Notes: generated by a model from the sequence alone, not told the origin. Positions 18,241-27,035 are shown, counted from the first letter of the stretch. The stretch is DNA of 64,000 bases from Enterobacterales bacterium CwR94 (GCA_002837195.1 KZ478059.1:248001-312000); one strand, 5' to 3'. A program made the numbers and translations.

Positions 18241-18603
18241 ATGCATAAATATTACATTGCTCTATTTTTTATATTTTATTTAAGCGCATGTTCTAATCGT
18301 GTTGTATTTTCACCTGTTGATTTACCCGATGCTTATATCAATAGGGATTACACTGTTCCCGTTACAATTACGGGTGGGCATGGGCCGGTAGTAGACTTAA
18401 CGTATGATATTTTCCCTCCGGATGCGGGCCTTCAACTACTTTATGAAGAGAAAAGTTATTATACTACCTATATCTATAATTCATTCATGATAGTGGGGAA
18501 ACCTAAAAGGGCGGGTGTTATTAAAATTAATATCAAAGGCGGTATTGTAGCGAGTGCAGGAAAAATGTTTGAAAAGAATTATGAAATAAATGTGATGGAG
18601 TAA
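18241..18603 (+). CDS. Small lipoprotein with Ig-like (He_PIG-type) fold
   Basis: 120-residue predicted lipoprotein. A signal peptide ends at a lipobox LSAC with Cys17. The mature part has the pattern of putative-Ig (He_PIG) domains: PDAYINRDYTVPVTITGGHGP, a PPDAGLQLL turn and IVGKPKRAGVIKINIKG. Such domains usually mediate binding. It is AT-rich and lies 200 bases before vgrG on the same strand, with a weak ribosome site. Possible roles are an immunity protein for a lost effector or a secretion-associated adhesin-like lipoprotein. No function is assigned. Confidence 0.6.
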   Translation: MHKYYIALFFIFYLSACSNRVVFSPVDLPDAYINRDYTVPVTITGGHGPVVDLTYDIFPPDAGLQLLYEEKSYYTTYIYNSFMIVGKPKRAGVIKINIKGGIVASAGKMFEKNYEINVME

Positions 18604-18801
18604 TTTATAGCGATGTCGGCCGTAAATTTAAAAGATCACTTTTCTCAGTCTTAAAAGAAGAGCTGGCGAAGTATTTAGCGATGAGAAAGTGGGATAGTGC
18701 TGGGCGTACTTGCTTTGAAGCGACGAAGCCATGGGCAAAAACTTCGATTTGACATAGAAAAGGCAATGGCACTGAAGCCATCATCCAGCAAGGAAATCAC
18801 C

Positions 18802-21153
18802 ATGAAAGGACAACCGGTTATTACCCTCTTTAGTCACAGTCACCACCAGCTCAGTGTCGATGCGGTGCGCGCTCCACTTGACGTACTGAACTTTACTGGC
18901 AGTGAGTCACTGAGCCAGCCCTTTAGTTGGCACATCACGTTTACCAGTAGCGACAAGGCCCTCAGCCGCGAAACGATGCTGCTGAAAGCGGCCTCGCTGA
19001 CTCTGCAATCTGCTGTACCCAAAGAAACCTGGCAGCCAGCCACGGAACCGCTGCGTGTGGTGCAGGGTACAGTAACCGCTTTTGATGCGCTGAGTGTGTC
19101 GGCGGATGAGGCACGTTATGCCATTACCCTGCAACCGCGTATGGCGTTGCTTGAGCGTCATCACCAGAACGCTATCTGGCAAGATATGTCAGTGCCGCAG
19201 ATTGTTGAGGCCATTCTGCGCGATCGCCATGGTCTGCGTGGACAGGATTTCCTGTTTAATCTCATTCGCGAATATCCGCGCCGTGAACAGGTCATGCAAT
19301 ACGGTGAAAACGATTTACGCTTTGTTACGCGGTTACTGGCTGAGGTGGGCATCTGGTTTCGTTTCACCACTGACACGCGTCTCGGAATTGACGTGGCGGA
19401 ATTTTATGATGGCCCGCAGGGCTACATTAGCGGGCGGGTGCTGCCTGCGGTACCGCCTTCGGGTATGCATGACAGCGGTACCGAATCTGTCTGGGGACTG
19501 GAAAGTCGCTTTCGCGTAGTAGAGAAAAGCGTCAGTACCCGGGACTACAACTATCGCGATGCTACTGCCGACATGAACGCGCAGGTGGACGTTACAGGGG
19601 GCGACGAAACGACCTACGGTGAGGCCTACCATTGGGCGGATAACTACCTGCAGGCCGGGGCAGATAATGCCAGCGCACAGAGTGAAACTGGGGTGTTTTA
19701 TGCCCGTCTGCGCCATGAGCGCTGCCTGAATGGGCAGACACAGCTGTCCGGGTTTTCCAGTTGTGCAGCGCTGATGGCCGGCTCGGTGATAAAAGTCACC
19801 GGTGGCACTGAGATCTCCGATATTTTCCGCAACGGTGTGGTCATTACGGGGCTGAGCTGTCATGCGGCACGCGATCGGAGTATGGAAACCACTTTTCACG
19901 GTATTCCGGTGGCAGGGCGCTACAGCTTCCGCCCGCAGCCAGAAGCGCGCCCGGTGATGGCAGGGACGCTGCCGGCACGCATTACCAGCACTACTGCGAA
20001 GGACACATACAGCCATATCGATCGTGATGGCCGCTATCGGGTCAATATGCTGTTCGACCGCGCAGGATGGGAGGCGGGTTTTGAAAGTCTGTGGGTGCGT
20101 CAGGCGCGTCCGTTCGCGGGTGACACCTATGGGCTGCATCTGCCGCTACTGGCCGGGACCGAAGTGGCTATTGCCTTTGAACACGGTAATCCTGACAGGC
20201 CCTATATCGCAGGTGTGCTACATGACTCGGCGCACAGCGACCACGTCACTATCCGCAACTATAAGCGCAATGTTCTGCGCACGCCGGCTAATAACAAACT
20301 GCGGCTTGACGACACGCGCGGACAAGAGCACATCAAGCTCAGCACCGAGTACGGTGGCAAGAGCCAACTGAACCTCGGCCATCTGGTCGATGGTGAACGG
20401 CAGGTGCGCGGAGAGGGTTTTGAGCTACGTACCGACTATTGGGGCGCTATCCGGGCACAAAAAGGACTGTTCATCAGTGCTGACGGACAACCGGGAGCAC
20501 AGGGGCAGCAGAAAGAGATGCAGGCAGCATTGAGTAATCTCAACAGTGCGCGAGAGCAAATGGTGGACCTGTCCGGTGACGCCGTCAAGGCGCACGCAGA
20601 TCCGGCAGATCTGCAGGCGCAGGTGTCGCTATTGGAAAAGCAGCTGCAGGAGCTTAAAAAATCGGTGCTGCTGATGAGCGCACCGGACGGTATAGCGCTG
20701 AGCAGTGGTGAACATCTGCAGGTGTCTGCCGGGCAGAATCTGGTCGCCACCGCGGGTAAGAACGCTGATATTGGCGTGGTGAAAAACCTGTTTATTGGGG
20801 TAGGTAACGCACTGAGCGTGTTTGTCAGAAAACTGGGTATTCAGTTTATCGCTAATCAGGGCGCAGTACAGATACAGGCGCAGAATGACCTGATGGAGCT
20901 ACTGGCACGTAAGGAAATCAGCATCGTCAGCACGGAAGATGAAATCCGTATAGTGGCGAAAAAGAAAATTACCTTAAATGGCGGGGGGAGCTATATCACG
21001 CTGGATGCGAATGCGCTTGAGTTTGCAACATCAGGTGAACTGCGCACCAAGGCAGGGCATTACGCACGACAGGATCAGGCAAATAAAACTGAAGATTTTC
21101 CAGTCGTTGAGCCAGAAATTAAGTCGCCATCCGGGCGCTTTTTCTTTTCCTGA
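18802..21153 (+). CDS. vgrG: Type VI secretion spike protein VgrG
   Basis: 783-residue VgrG, the trimeric tip of the T6SS tube. The gp27-like base (about 1-400) includes YPRREQVMQYGENDLRFV. The gp5-like OB domain (about 412-476) has VRQARPFAGDTYGLHLPLLAGTEVAIAF. A coiled-coil insert (about 571-625) is followed by a DUF2345 beta-helix tip domain (to about 730). There is no extra catalytic domain, so it is a carrier rather than an evolved VgrG. The ATG at 18802 has AAGGAA 7 bases upstream; the longer frame from 18697 is rejected. No Hcp, PAAR or sheath gene is beside it. It is followed directly by effector and immunity-like genes. Confidence 0.93.
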   Translation: MKGQPVITLFSHSHHQLSVDAVRAPLDVLNFTGSESLSQPFSWHITFTSSDKALSRETMLLKAASLTLQSAVPKETWQPATEPLRVVQGTVTAFDALSVSADEARYAITLQPRMALLERHHQNAIWQDMSVPQIVEAILRDRHGLRGQDFLFNLIREYPRREQVMQYGENDLRFVTRLLAEVGIWFRFTTDTRLGIDVAEFYDGPQGYISGRVLPAVPPSGMHDSGTESVWGLESRFRVVEKSVSTRDYNYRDATADMNAQVDVTGGDETTYGEAYHWADNYLQAGADNASAQSETGVFYARLRHERCLNGQTQLSGFSSCAALMAGSVIKVTGGTEISDIFRNGVVITGLSCHAARDRSMETTFHGIPVAGRYSFRPQPEARPVMAGTLPARITSTTAKDTYSHIDRDGRYRVNMLFDRAGWEAGFESLWVRQARPFAGDTYGLHLPLLAGTEVAIAFEHGNPDRPYIAGVLHDSAHSDHVTIRNYKRNVLRTPANNKLRLDDTRGQEHIKLSTEYGGKSQLNLGHLVDGERQVRGEGFELRTDYWGAIRAQKGLFISADGQPGAQGQQKEMQAALSNLNSAREQMVDLSGDAVKAHADPADLQAQVSLLEKQLQELKKSVLLMSAPDGIALSSGEHLQVSAGQNLVATAGKNADIGVVKNLFIGVGNALSVFVRKLGIQFIANQGAVQIQAQNDLMELLARKEISIVSTEDEIRIVAKKKITLNGGGSYITLDANALEFATSGELRTKAGHYARQDQANKTEDFPVVEPEIKSPSGRFFFS

Positions 21154-21163
21154 CCGTGAGGCG

Positions 21164-21289
21164 ATGAGGATTATCCGCCTTCCATACCTCCGGGCTCGAA
21201 ATGCAGACGAAACTGAACCGGTAGGGATTACACGCATGGTGCAGTCAGATAACCTGCAAACAGAAGATCAAAGCAATTGTGGCATGTAA
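21164..21289 (+). pseudogene. Truncated relic of an effector gene start
   Basis: A 41-codon frame (ATG 21164 to TAA 21287-21289) reads MRIIRLPYLRARNADETEPV, then GITRMVQSDN. This aligns with the first 30 residues of the full effector at 22563 (MIISPPYLQARNAGEAESAW, then ITRMLQPDDQ). Homology stops there, so this is the 5' end of a paralogous effector whose body has been lost. It begins 10 bases after the vgrG stop, the classical position of a VgrG-linked effector. Confidence 0.72.
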
Positions 21290-21507
21290 AAGCTTCATGT
21301 TGAAGACTCGCCTGCAGCACGTTGAGAGTTACAACACCCACAAATCTCAGCGGGATAACGGCTATTGGCTATTTTCATGAAAGTATGGAACCAAAATGAC
21401 GCGATTAATGACTCTGGTCAGGAAAAACGGTCAGCCGCGCCCAAAGCAGACCGATAGAGCGTTGCAGACAAGAGCAATTGCAACAACAAAGATAAAGGAA
21501 TAATCAA
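21290..21507. other. Scar region between effector relic and first immunity-like gene
   Basis: About 220 bases with no clear gene. It carries the AAAGGAATAATC ribosome site for the next gene. It probably replaces the deleted body of the first effector. Confidence 0.4.
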
Positions 21508-22236
21508 ATGATGAGACCCGTTAACGTTCTACTTTTTATAATGTTAGCTTTCCATATAAGTGTACATGCCGCCTCTGATGAAGTGGTTTCATTACGCGGC
21601 TTCGATATTAGGCTGAATAAAGATATTGCAGGGGAAATTATCGTTGAAAACCGAAACGAAAATAAGGTTACGCGATGCAGAATTAAGGATTGGGGCAATA
21701 GGCTTGCAAAGGGAGGAGGGTTGATCAATCTGACAAGTGACAATATTGGTCTTATTATCAATCCTGTCAGTGGATATGTTCCTGTTGACCAATTGCTACA
21801 ATGCAGTAATGGTGAAATTGAAATAAGTAAAATAAAATATTACGACAGTGATATGGCTATGCTGATAGATATTAACTTTAAAGAAAAGATTGTATTAGGG
21901 CTTGTCGTTATTGATGCTAACTTGGGACAGTATCAAGCAATAATATCTAAAATTGATGGTGTACAAAATCTGATTAATTCAGACGGGTTCTGGGGCGGGG
22001 TGACTGCGCCATTGCGTAGCGAGGATGATTACTTTTCTAAAGGGGAAAGTGAATATCTTGGAAAAATTTCCCCCGATGGAAGATATGTTGCACCTAATGA
22101 TATGGATTGCTCATTAGATTCTTTTCCAGGGGTCTGGGATATGAAAGAGAAGAAAAAAGTCGTATTTGAAAATAATGGATCGTTAAGTGTTGATGAACAG
22201 TGCAAAATGTTGTTTCAGATGAAAAACGTTGATTGA
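21508..22236 (+). CDS. Secreted immunity-like protein 1
   Basis: 242-residue protein with a signal peptide (cleavage near SVHAA, residue 22), so probably periplasmic. It is a paralog of the proteins at 24748 and 25608: shared features are four cysteines at equivalent places, a YxSDxAxLIDxNFK-type centre, the KISPDGRYVAPNDMDC block and FPGVWDMKEKKKVVF near the end. AAGGA precedes the ATG. Because its partner effector is only a relic, this gene may be an orphan immunity gene. The immunity role is inferred from position, export signal and duplication; the family is not known to me. Confidence 0.7.
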   Translation: MMRPVNVLLFIMLAFHISVHAASDEVVSLRGFDIRLNKDIAGEIIVENRNENKVTRCRIKDWGNRLAKGGGLINLTSDNIGLIINPVSGYVPVDQLLQCSNGEIEISKIKYYDSDMAMLIDINFKEKIVLGLVVIDANLGQYQAIISKIDGVQNLINSDGFWGGVTAPLRSEDDYFSKGESEYLGKISPDGRYVAPNDMDCSLDSFPGVWDMKEKKKVVFENNGSLSVDEQCKMLFQMKNVD

Positions 22237-22541
22237 TCTAAAGGATGAACTGATTTGTTGATTTCTTATGGCCGTGAAGAAATGAATCACTCAAAATTTT
22301 TAACGTGAAATGCACTGTGCTGTAGTGGTTTTTGAAATTTATGCTCAACGACATTTAGAATGTCTAATGGTGTTTATTCTGGAAGTAACTGAAATTAACT
22401 TTAGGGAATTACATTTATTTTTCAGAGAAAACACTGTGTTAAAGACTTTTCAAGAATGCTTTATTGGTTCTTGTTAGAACAATAAAGTGGGTATCTCATT
22501 TTACGAGTAGCATTTAGGTTGCCATCCCGGCACCGCTTCTT
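22237..22541. other. AT-rich gap between immunity-like gene 1 and the effector
   Basis: About 300 bases. No gene is seen. It contains a hairpin (TTTATTGGTTCT / AGAACAATAAA, about 22459-22486) that lacks a T run. It presumably separates two effector-immunity modules. Confidence 0.4.
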
Positions 22542-22562
22542 TTGCTGACAGGGAGTCAGATT

Positions 22563-24761
22563 ATGATTATCAGCCCCCCATACCTCCAGGCCCGTAATGC
22601 TGGAGAGGCAGAGTCTGCCTGGATTACGCGTATGCTGCAACCCGATGACCAGCGTGGCTACCCAGTGAGCCGTGCCGGCAGTTGGCACGGTGGTATACAT
22701 ATTAACAGTCGTAACACTGCCGCCCGTGCTGAGAAGGTTAGAGCCATAGCGGATGGAAAAGTTGTTTCGTTTAGGACACCAGCCAGCCATGCTTTGAGGG
22801 ATACAGCCCCCCTAAATCTTAATGGGGCAACGGATAATGGCTATGTTTTATTAAAGCATGAAATTGAGATCGGTAGCGGTGAAAATGCGAAAGTAGTGTT
22901 CTATTCGCTATATATGCACCTGGAAGCATTGGAAGCCAGAGTGGTAGCGGATGCAAAAATTAATCGGAAAGAAATGTTGGGTACACCCGGCCGCGTTGAT
23001 GGCACGAATGCTTTTCATTTCCAAATTTTCTGCGATGACACTAATATCACTCGGCTTACAGGCCGCAAGACAAGGGAACTCGATATCACTCAGGATGGAC
23101 GTACTGATGTTGTGTATGGAGATATCCATTTCTACCTGCCGCCTAAAACTGATTTCTATGATAAAGCGCCGGAGGGGAATTCACTTTCAACCACAGGACT
23201 GACCAAGGTGCATACGAGTACTGATGCGTTATATGTCAGTATGACACTCGGCCTGGGATCCTGCACGATGACAACAAGGCTGGAAGTTAAAGATAAAAAA
23301 GGGACGTTTGAGGCAACAGGGGAAGCGCTTAAAAATACTGATGGCGAGAATTATGAATATAACTTGTATAAAAATTCGCTGTCGAAATATAAGCAAAGCC
23401 CCAGTGCTGGTTATGAGTTAATGCGCTTTGGCAGAGTTATTAATACTGATCATGAAAAACTTGTACCCAATGACGCACCATTATGGATGACAGTTAATTA
23501 TCCCGGTGGAAAAGGTGTCGTTAATTTGGCGCTACCAACAGTGAAGAAATTCAGTGATGCGGATTTTCCTCACTGGATGGGATGGTATTTAGTCAGTGAT
23601 GATGAAGATACTAACAGCCAATGCAATTCCGCTTTCATCAAAAAAATGCAAGATGATGAACTTTATGAGTCTTCAAAAGATTATCTCATTGCCTGTTTTC
23701 CATTTGAGTGGGACAGCGCAACGCTTGAGTCCAGATTCTCATGGCTGAAAAACAAACGGGATGATTTTGAAGCTATGTCAGATGATGAATACGACACTTT
23801 TATCAAGCACGTTGAATCGCTGAGTTTTGGACCCGGCGACTACCCTGCAGGAAAAGTGTGGAACTTTAATCCGGCAAGTTTCATAACGCATTTCAGAAAA
23901 AACATGTGGCTTGAAAGTGATGTGATTAGTGGTGTGATGTGTGCGAATACGAGTCCCAAAAACATAACCACTATTAATAACATCTCGGATAAAAGTAAAG
24001 TCTTTCAGAAGGCTATAAATACAGTATTGAACAAATATAACTTGGTAACTTTTGGTAGAGTTTCTCATTTTCTGGGGCAAGGAGCGATTGAATCAGGTTA
24101 TCTCATGTCGATGCAAGAAGTTAGTCAGGAGCAGATTGAAAAAAAAGTAAATGTAAACGGAGTTGAAAAAACCATCACTGTTGGTGGATCAATTGTCAAA
24201 GATTCTAAGAAAGATGAAAGTAGTGAGTTAGGCCATTGGTATGGGTCCTTAGCGTCAGAGGTGGATAATTATTTTTCCGGTAATAAATATAATTCAAAAG
24301 GTAGTCTTATTGCGGGTTCTTACAGCTGGAAAAATGGTAACTGTGGTGACGTTGATGCTCAAAAATTTCGTGGTAGAGGGTTTAAAATGCTTACCGGATT
24401 AGATACCTATTCAGGCTACTGGCTGTATAGAGGTTGGCTTAAAAAAGAGGACTTTGATGCATCTTGGTGGACAGATGCGGAATATAAGAAGAAAAATGCC
24501 AGTAAAATGAAGAAAAGAGCCCCTTCAATATCTGAACCACATAAAATCACTGAAAATGAATATAACTGTATTGATACAGGTGGCTACTTTATCACTGGTT
24601 TTAGAACTAAAACGCTACAGGTTATGGATTCTGATAAGAGCACAACTGATGATGAGAAAGTGAAAGAGGTGACTGAGAAGATTAACGGTGCAGACTTAGG
24701 CCTTGATCAACGGAAAAAGGCCACGAAAAAGGCGAAAGAATTATTAAATGATGAGATTTAG
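22563..24761 (+). CDS. Two-domain peptidoglycan-hydrolase-like T6SS effector
   Basis: 732-residue predicted effector without a signal peptide, as expected for T6SS cargo. Residues about 30-190 resemble an M23/LytM endopeptidase fold: GSWHGGIHI (His42), VRAIADGKVVSF, YSLYMHLE (His119) and AFHFQIF (His152). The usual HxxxD aspartate is replaced by His46 and the HxH pair is reduced. Residues about 480-690 resemble a GH19-type glycosidase: HFLGQGAIESGY with Glu510 as candidate acid, and KFRGRGFKMLTG at 601-612. Between them NFNPASFITHF resembles linker motifs of other T6SS cell-wall effectors. ATG 22563 has GGGAG upstream. The stop overlaps the next immunity-like gene by 14 bases. Likely target: peptidoglycan in the prey periplasm. 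Confidence 0.78.
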   Translation: MIISPPYLQARNAGEAESAWITRMLQPDDQRGYPVSRAGSWHGGIHINSRNTAARAEKVRAIADGKVVSFRTPASHALRDTAPLNLNGATDNGYVLLKHEIEIGSGENAKVVFYSLYMHLEALEARVVADAKINRKEMLGTPGRVDGTNAFHFQIFCDDTNITRLTGRKTRELDITQDGRTDVVYGDIHFYLPPKTDFYDKAPEGNSLSTTGLTKVHTSTDALYVSMTLGLGSCTMTTRLEVKDKKGTFEATGEALKNTDGENYEYNLYKNSLSKYKQSPSAGYELMRFGRVINTDHEKLVPNDAPLWMTVNYPGGKGVVNLALPTVKKFSDADFPHWMGWYLVSDDEDTNSQCNSAFIKKMQDDELYESSKDYLIACFPFEWDSATLESRFSWLKNKRDDFEAMSDDEYDTFIKHVESLSFGPGDYPAGKVWNFNPASFITHFRKNMWLESDVISGVMCANTSPKNITTINNISDKSKVFQKAINTVLNKYNLVTFGRVSHFLGQGAIESGYLMSMQEVSQEQIEKKVNVNGVEKTITVGGSIVKDSKKDESSELGHWYGSLASEVDNYFSGNKYNSKGSLIAGSYSWKNGNCGDVDAQKFRGRGFKMLTGLDTYSGYWLYRGWLKKEDFDASWWTDAEYKKKNASKMKKRAPSISEPHKITENEYNCIDTGGYFITGFRTKTLQVMDSDKSTTDDEKVKEVTEKINGADLGLDQRKKATKKAKELLNDEI

Positions 24762-25470
24762 TATTTGTTTTTTTATTTTAATTATGTTCTGTGGCGAGGT
24801 GAGAGCAGAATATTATAATACGGTTTCGATTGATAACTTTACTTTCAAATTAAGTAAGGAATCTAAAGGGAGAATTATCGTTGAAAACACGAAGGATAAT
24901 CAGCTTGTCACTTGTAAGATTACCGGCTGGAATGATGAACTGTCTACAAATGGTGGGGTGATCAGTTTAACCAGTGATAATTTAGGTGTTATCATTAATT
25001 CTGCAAGCGGATATGTTAGTGTTGAAGATTTAATGAAGTGCAAAGGTGAGAGCGTTAAATTAACACGAATTCAATTCTATCATAGTGATTTTGCTAAATT
25101 GATTGATGTGAATTTTAAACATAAGCTTGCCCTGGCAATAATAGTAATAGATGCGCGTCTTGATGAGTATCAGGCAATTGTATCCAGTTTCAACGGAAAG
25201 AAAAATCTCATAACCGCAAAGGGGTTTTGGAATGACAATCCTGCTGGTGAGGTGAGCGAAGACGATACTTTTTATGTAGGCGATAATTATTATAAGGGCA
25301 AGATATCATCAGACGGTAACTATGTTTCACCCGTTGAACTTGATTGTTCATCAGAGGCTTTCCCCGGCGTATGGGATATCAAAGAGGAAAAAAGAGTTGT
25401 GTTTGATGATCGTGAAGGGCCTCTAAGTATTGATGAAAAGTGTAAAAACCTTTTTACATTAAAGAACTAG
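24748..25470 (+). CDS. Secreted immunity-like protein 2 (cognate candidate)
   Basis: 240-residue secreted protein with a signal peptide ending near VRAE (about residue 20). Its ATGATG start lies inside the last codons of the effector gene, so translation is coupled, as expected for a cognate immunity protein. It is a paralog of the proteins at 21508 and 25608, with four matching cysteines (likely two disulfides) and the FPGVWDIKEEKRVVF block. AT-rich codon use is unlike the flanking backbone genes. The inferred role is to block the effector in the producer's own periplasm. Confidence 0.74.
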   Translation: MMRFSICFFILIMFCGEVRAEYYNTVSIDNFTFKLSKESKGRIIVENTKDNQLVTCKITGWNDELSTNGGVISLTSDNLGVIINSASGYVSVEDLMKCKGESVKLTRIQFYHSDFAKLIDVNFKHKLALAIIVIDARLDEYQAIVSSFNGKKNLITAKGFWNDNPAGEVSEDDTFYVGDNYYKGKISSDGNYVSPVELDCSSEAFPGVWDIKEEKRVVFDDREGPLSIDEKCKNLFTLKN

Positions 25471-25607
25471 CTCTAGAAAATCCTCGTGGTAGGTTAGTAC
25501 AGTAATGCATACGAAATATGTAGTTTACTGATAGTGATTGATCAGTTTTAAAGTATAACCACAATTGATTTTTTGATGGATGTTGTGTCTAATCTTGAGA
25601 TAAAAAG

Positions 25608-26375
25608 ATGATTAATATGAAACTTAAGAAGAGTAACCTAGCATTTTTAATATTTATTTTAGTGTCTGGTAAAGTAAATGCTCAGCCTTATAATATTATT
25701 GAATATGAAAATAATTTCATTTCACTGAACAAAAATGGGAAAGGAGAGATCGACATTAAGAAGGGGGTAGGGAAACAAATAGCCTGCAAAATTAATGATT
25801 GGAGTAAGGTTTTTTATAATGGTGGCGGAAGGATTTCTTTAACAACTGATAAAAAAGCAGTGCTGGTGTATCCTGGGAATTATTATATGGAATTGAATAG
25901 TATGTTATCATGCGATAAAAATGGCCTGGAAATGCATAAAATTAATTATTACAAAGATAATATTTCTTCGCTTGTAGATGTTAACTTTGAGAATAGGCTT
26001 GCATTGGCTTTAATTGTTGTTGACGCTCAGGCAGGGACTTGTCAAGCGATTTTATCTAAATTTGATGAAGATAAGAATATTCTTTCTGGTAAAGGGTTCT
26101 GGAAGGAATCATTAGTTGGAAACCAAACAGAGATTGATGCATTTGGACTTGGTGATAATTTTTATGTAGGAAAAATTTCAGCGAACGGTAATTATGTATC
26201 ACCTAATGATCTTGATTGTTCATCAGATGCTTTCCCCGGCGTATGGGATATCAAAGAGAAAAAAAGGGTTGTGTTTAATGATCGTCATGGGCCTCTTAGT
26301 ATTGATAAAAAGTGCAAAATTCTTATGTCTGGTAAAAAAACGTTGCGTGAATTGCAGGGTGAATTAATTGAGTAA
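25608..26375 (+). CDS. Secreted immunity-like protein 3
   Basis: 255-residue paralog of the two preceding secreted proteins. The signal peptide ends near VNAQ. The four cysteines and the KISANGNYVSPNDLDC and FPGVWDIKEKKRVVF blocks are conserved. The DNA of its 3' part (about 26222-26316) is almost identical to that of gene 2 (about 25357-25450), while the amino-terminal half is much more diverged, suggesting recent duplication or gene conversion. The tail is extended by about 15 residues. Start could be ATG 25608 or 25617. Perhaps it protects against a variant effector of neighbours. Confidence 0.7.
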   Translation: MINMKLKKSNLAFLIFILVSGKVNAQPYNIIEYENNFISLNKNGKGEIDIKKGVGKQIACKINDWSKVFYNGGGRISLTTDKKAVLVYPGNYYMELNSMLSCDKNGLEMHKINYYKDNISSLVDVNFENRLALALIVVDAQAGTCQAILSKFDEDKNILSGKGFWKESLVGNQTEIDAFGLGDNFYVGKISANGNYVSPNDLDCSSDAFPGVWDIKEKKRVVFNDRHGPLSIDKKCKILMSGKKTLRELQGELIE

Positions 26376-26683
26376 GCATCTTACTGGTCATGTATTGTAA
26401 TAATGGTGTTTTTTTCGAAAGCTATAACCTTCTACGTCGCAATGCTGTCTGAATGGATTGCTGTGGATCCAGTCTTTCCAGTGGCACAACGCTGATATCA
26501 GACTCGATGATAGGCTTAAGCAGAAGTAGGGCTCTTAGTGGTAGATTGAAGTTTAAAATAACCAACCATCTTCATGCTTCAATGCTGAATAAATGGAAAA
26601 GAACATCAATGGCTGGTAACAAATGAGATCTTGGTTGGGATGATTTATCATGAGTGAAAAATGCACAGACAGAATCTGCAAAT
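26376..26683. other. AT-rich end of the VgrG island
   Basis: About 300 bases between the last immunity-like gene and the tRNA-Ser terminator. I see no gene or recognisable integrase or transposase fragment. Confidence 0.4.
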
Positions 26684-26715
26684 AAAAAAGCCTGAACGTG
26701 AGTTCAGGCTTTTTT
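26684..26715 (-). terminator. Terminator of the first tRNA-Ser gene
   Basis: AAAAAAGCCTGAAC / GTTCAGGCTTTTTT hairpin, 10 bases past the tRNA 3' end on the minus strand. It is symmetrical and so also stops transcription from the VgrG island side. Confidence 0.88.
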
Positions 26716-26725
26716 ATGGAATTAA

Positions 26726-26813
26726 TGGCGGTGAGGGGGGGATTCGAACCCCCGATACGTTGCCGTATACACACTTTCCAGGCGTGCTCCTTCAGCCACT
26801 CGGACACCTCACC
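26726..26813 (-). tRNA. serX: tRNA-Ser (GGA anticodon), copy 1
   Basis: 88-base gene read on the minus strand. It begins GGTGAGGTGTCCGAGTGG, has the anticodon arm CCTGGAAAG (anticodon GGA), a long variable arm typical of serine tRNAs, the T-arm GGTTCGAATCC and an encoded CCA end. It matches the E. coli tRNA-Ser(GGA) sequence. E. coli serX sits next to ghrA as here, which supports the symbol for one of the two copies. The 3' end faces the VgrG island. Confidence 0.93.
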
Positions 26814-26854
26814 ACTTTGTTGTGTTACCGCCTTACAGGGGGCAACGGGGCGCT

Positions 26855-26883
26855 ACTATAGGGAGTCAGGCCGGAACGGTCAA
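26855..26883 (-). promoter_or_regulatory. Promoter of tRNA-Ser copy 1
   Basis: On the minus strand TTGACC, 17-bp spacer, TATAGT, then a GC-rich GCGCCCC discriminator typical of stringently controlled stable-RNA promoters. Confidence 0.85.
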
Positions 26884-27035
26884 GAAGATTTTTTCCCTTT
26901 TGTTATACCCGGTTAAGGGTTAATCGATTTGGTTTTGACACCAACAGATTTGTGCCATCAGAGAGGCTGTAGTGCGCTGTTCCTGCGGCGGGCGTTTTCA
27001 ATGCATAGTCGGAATTGATGTTCAGACGCTTGGAG

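Noticed and set aside
19333-20139. 268-codon minus-strand frame inside vgrG
   Set aside because: Antisense shadow of a clearly identified VgrG.
26553-26807. 84-codon minus-strand frame beginning MSEWLKEHAWKVCIRQRI
   Set aside because: It is the translation of the tRNA-Ser gene itself, a well-known false gene. The same applies to 27201-27431.
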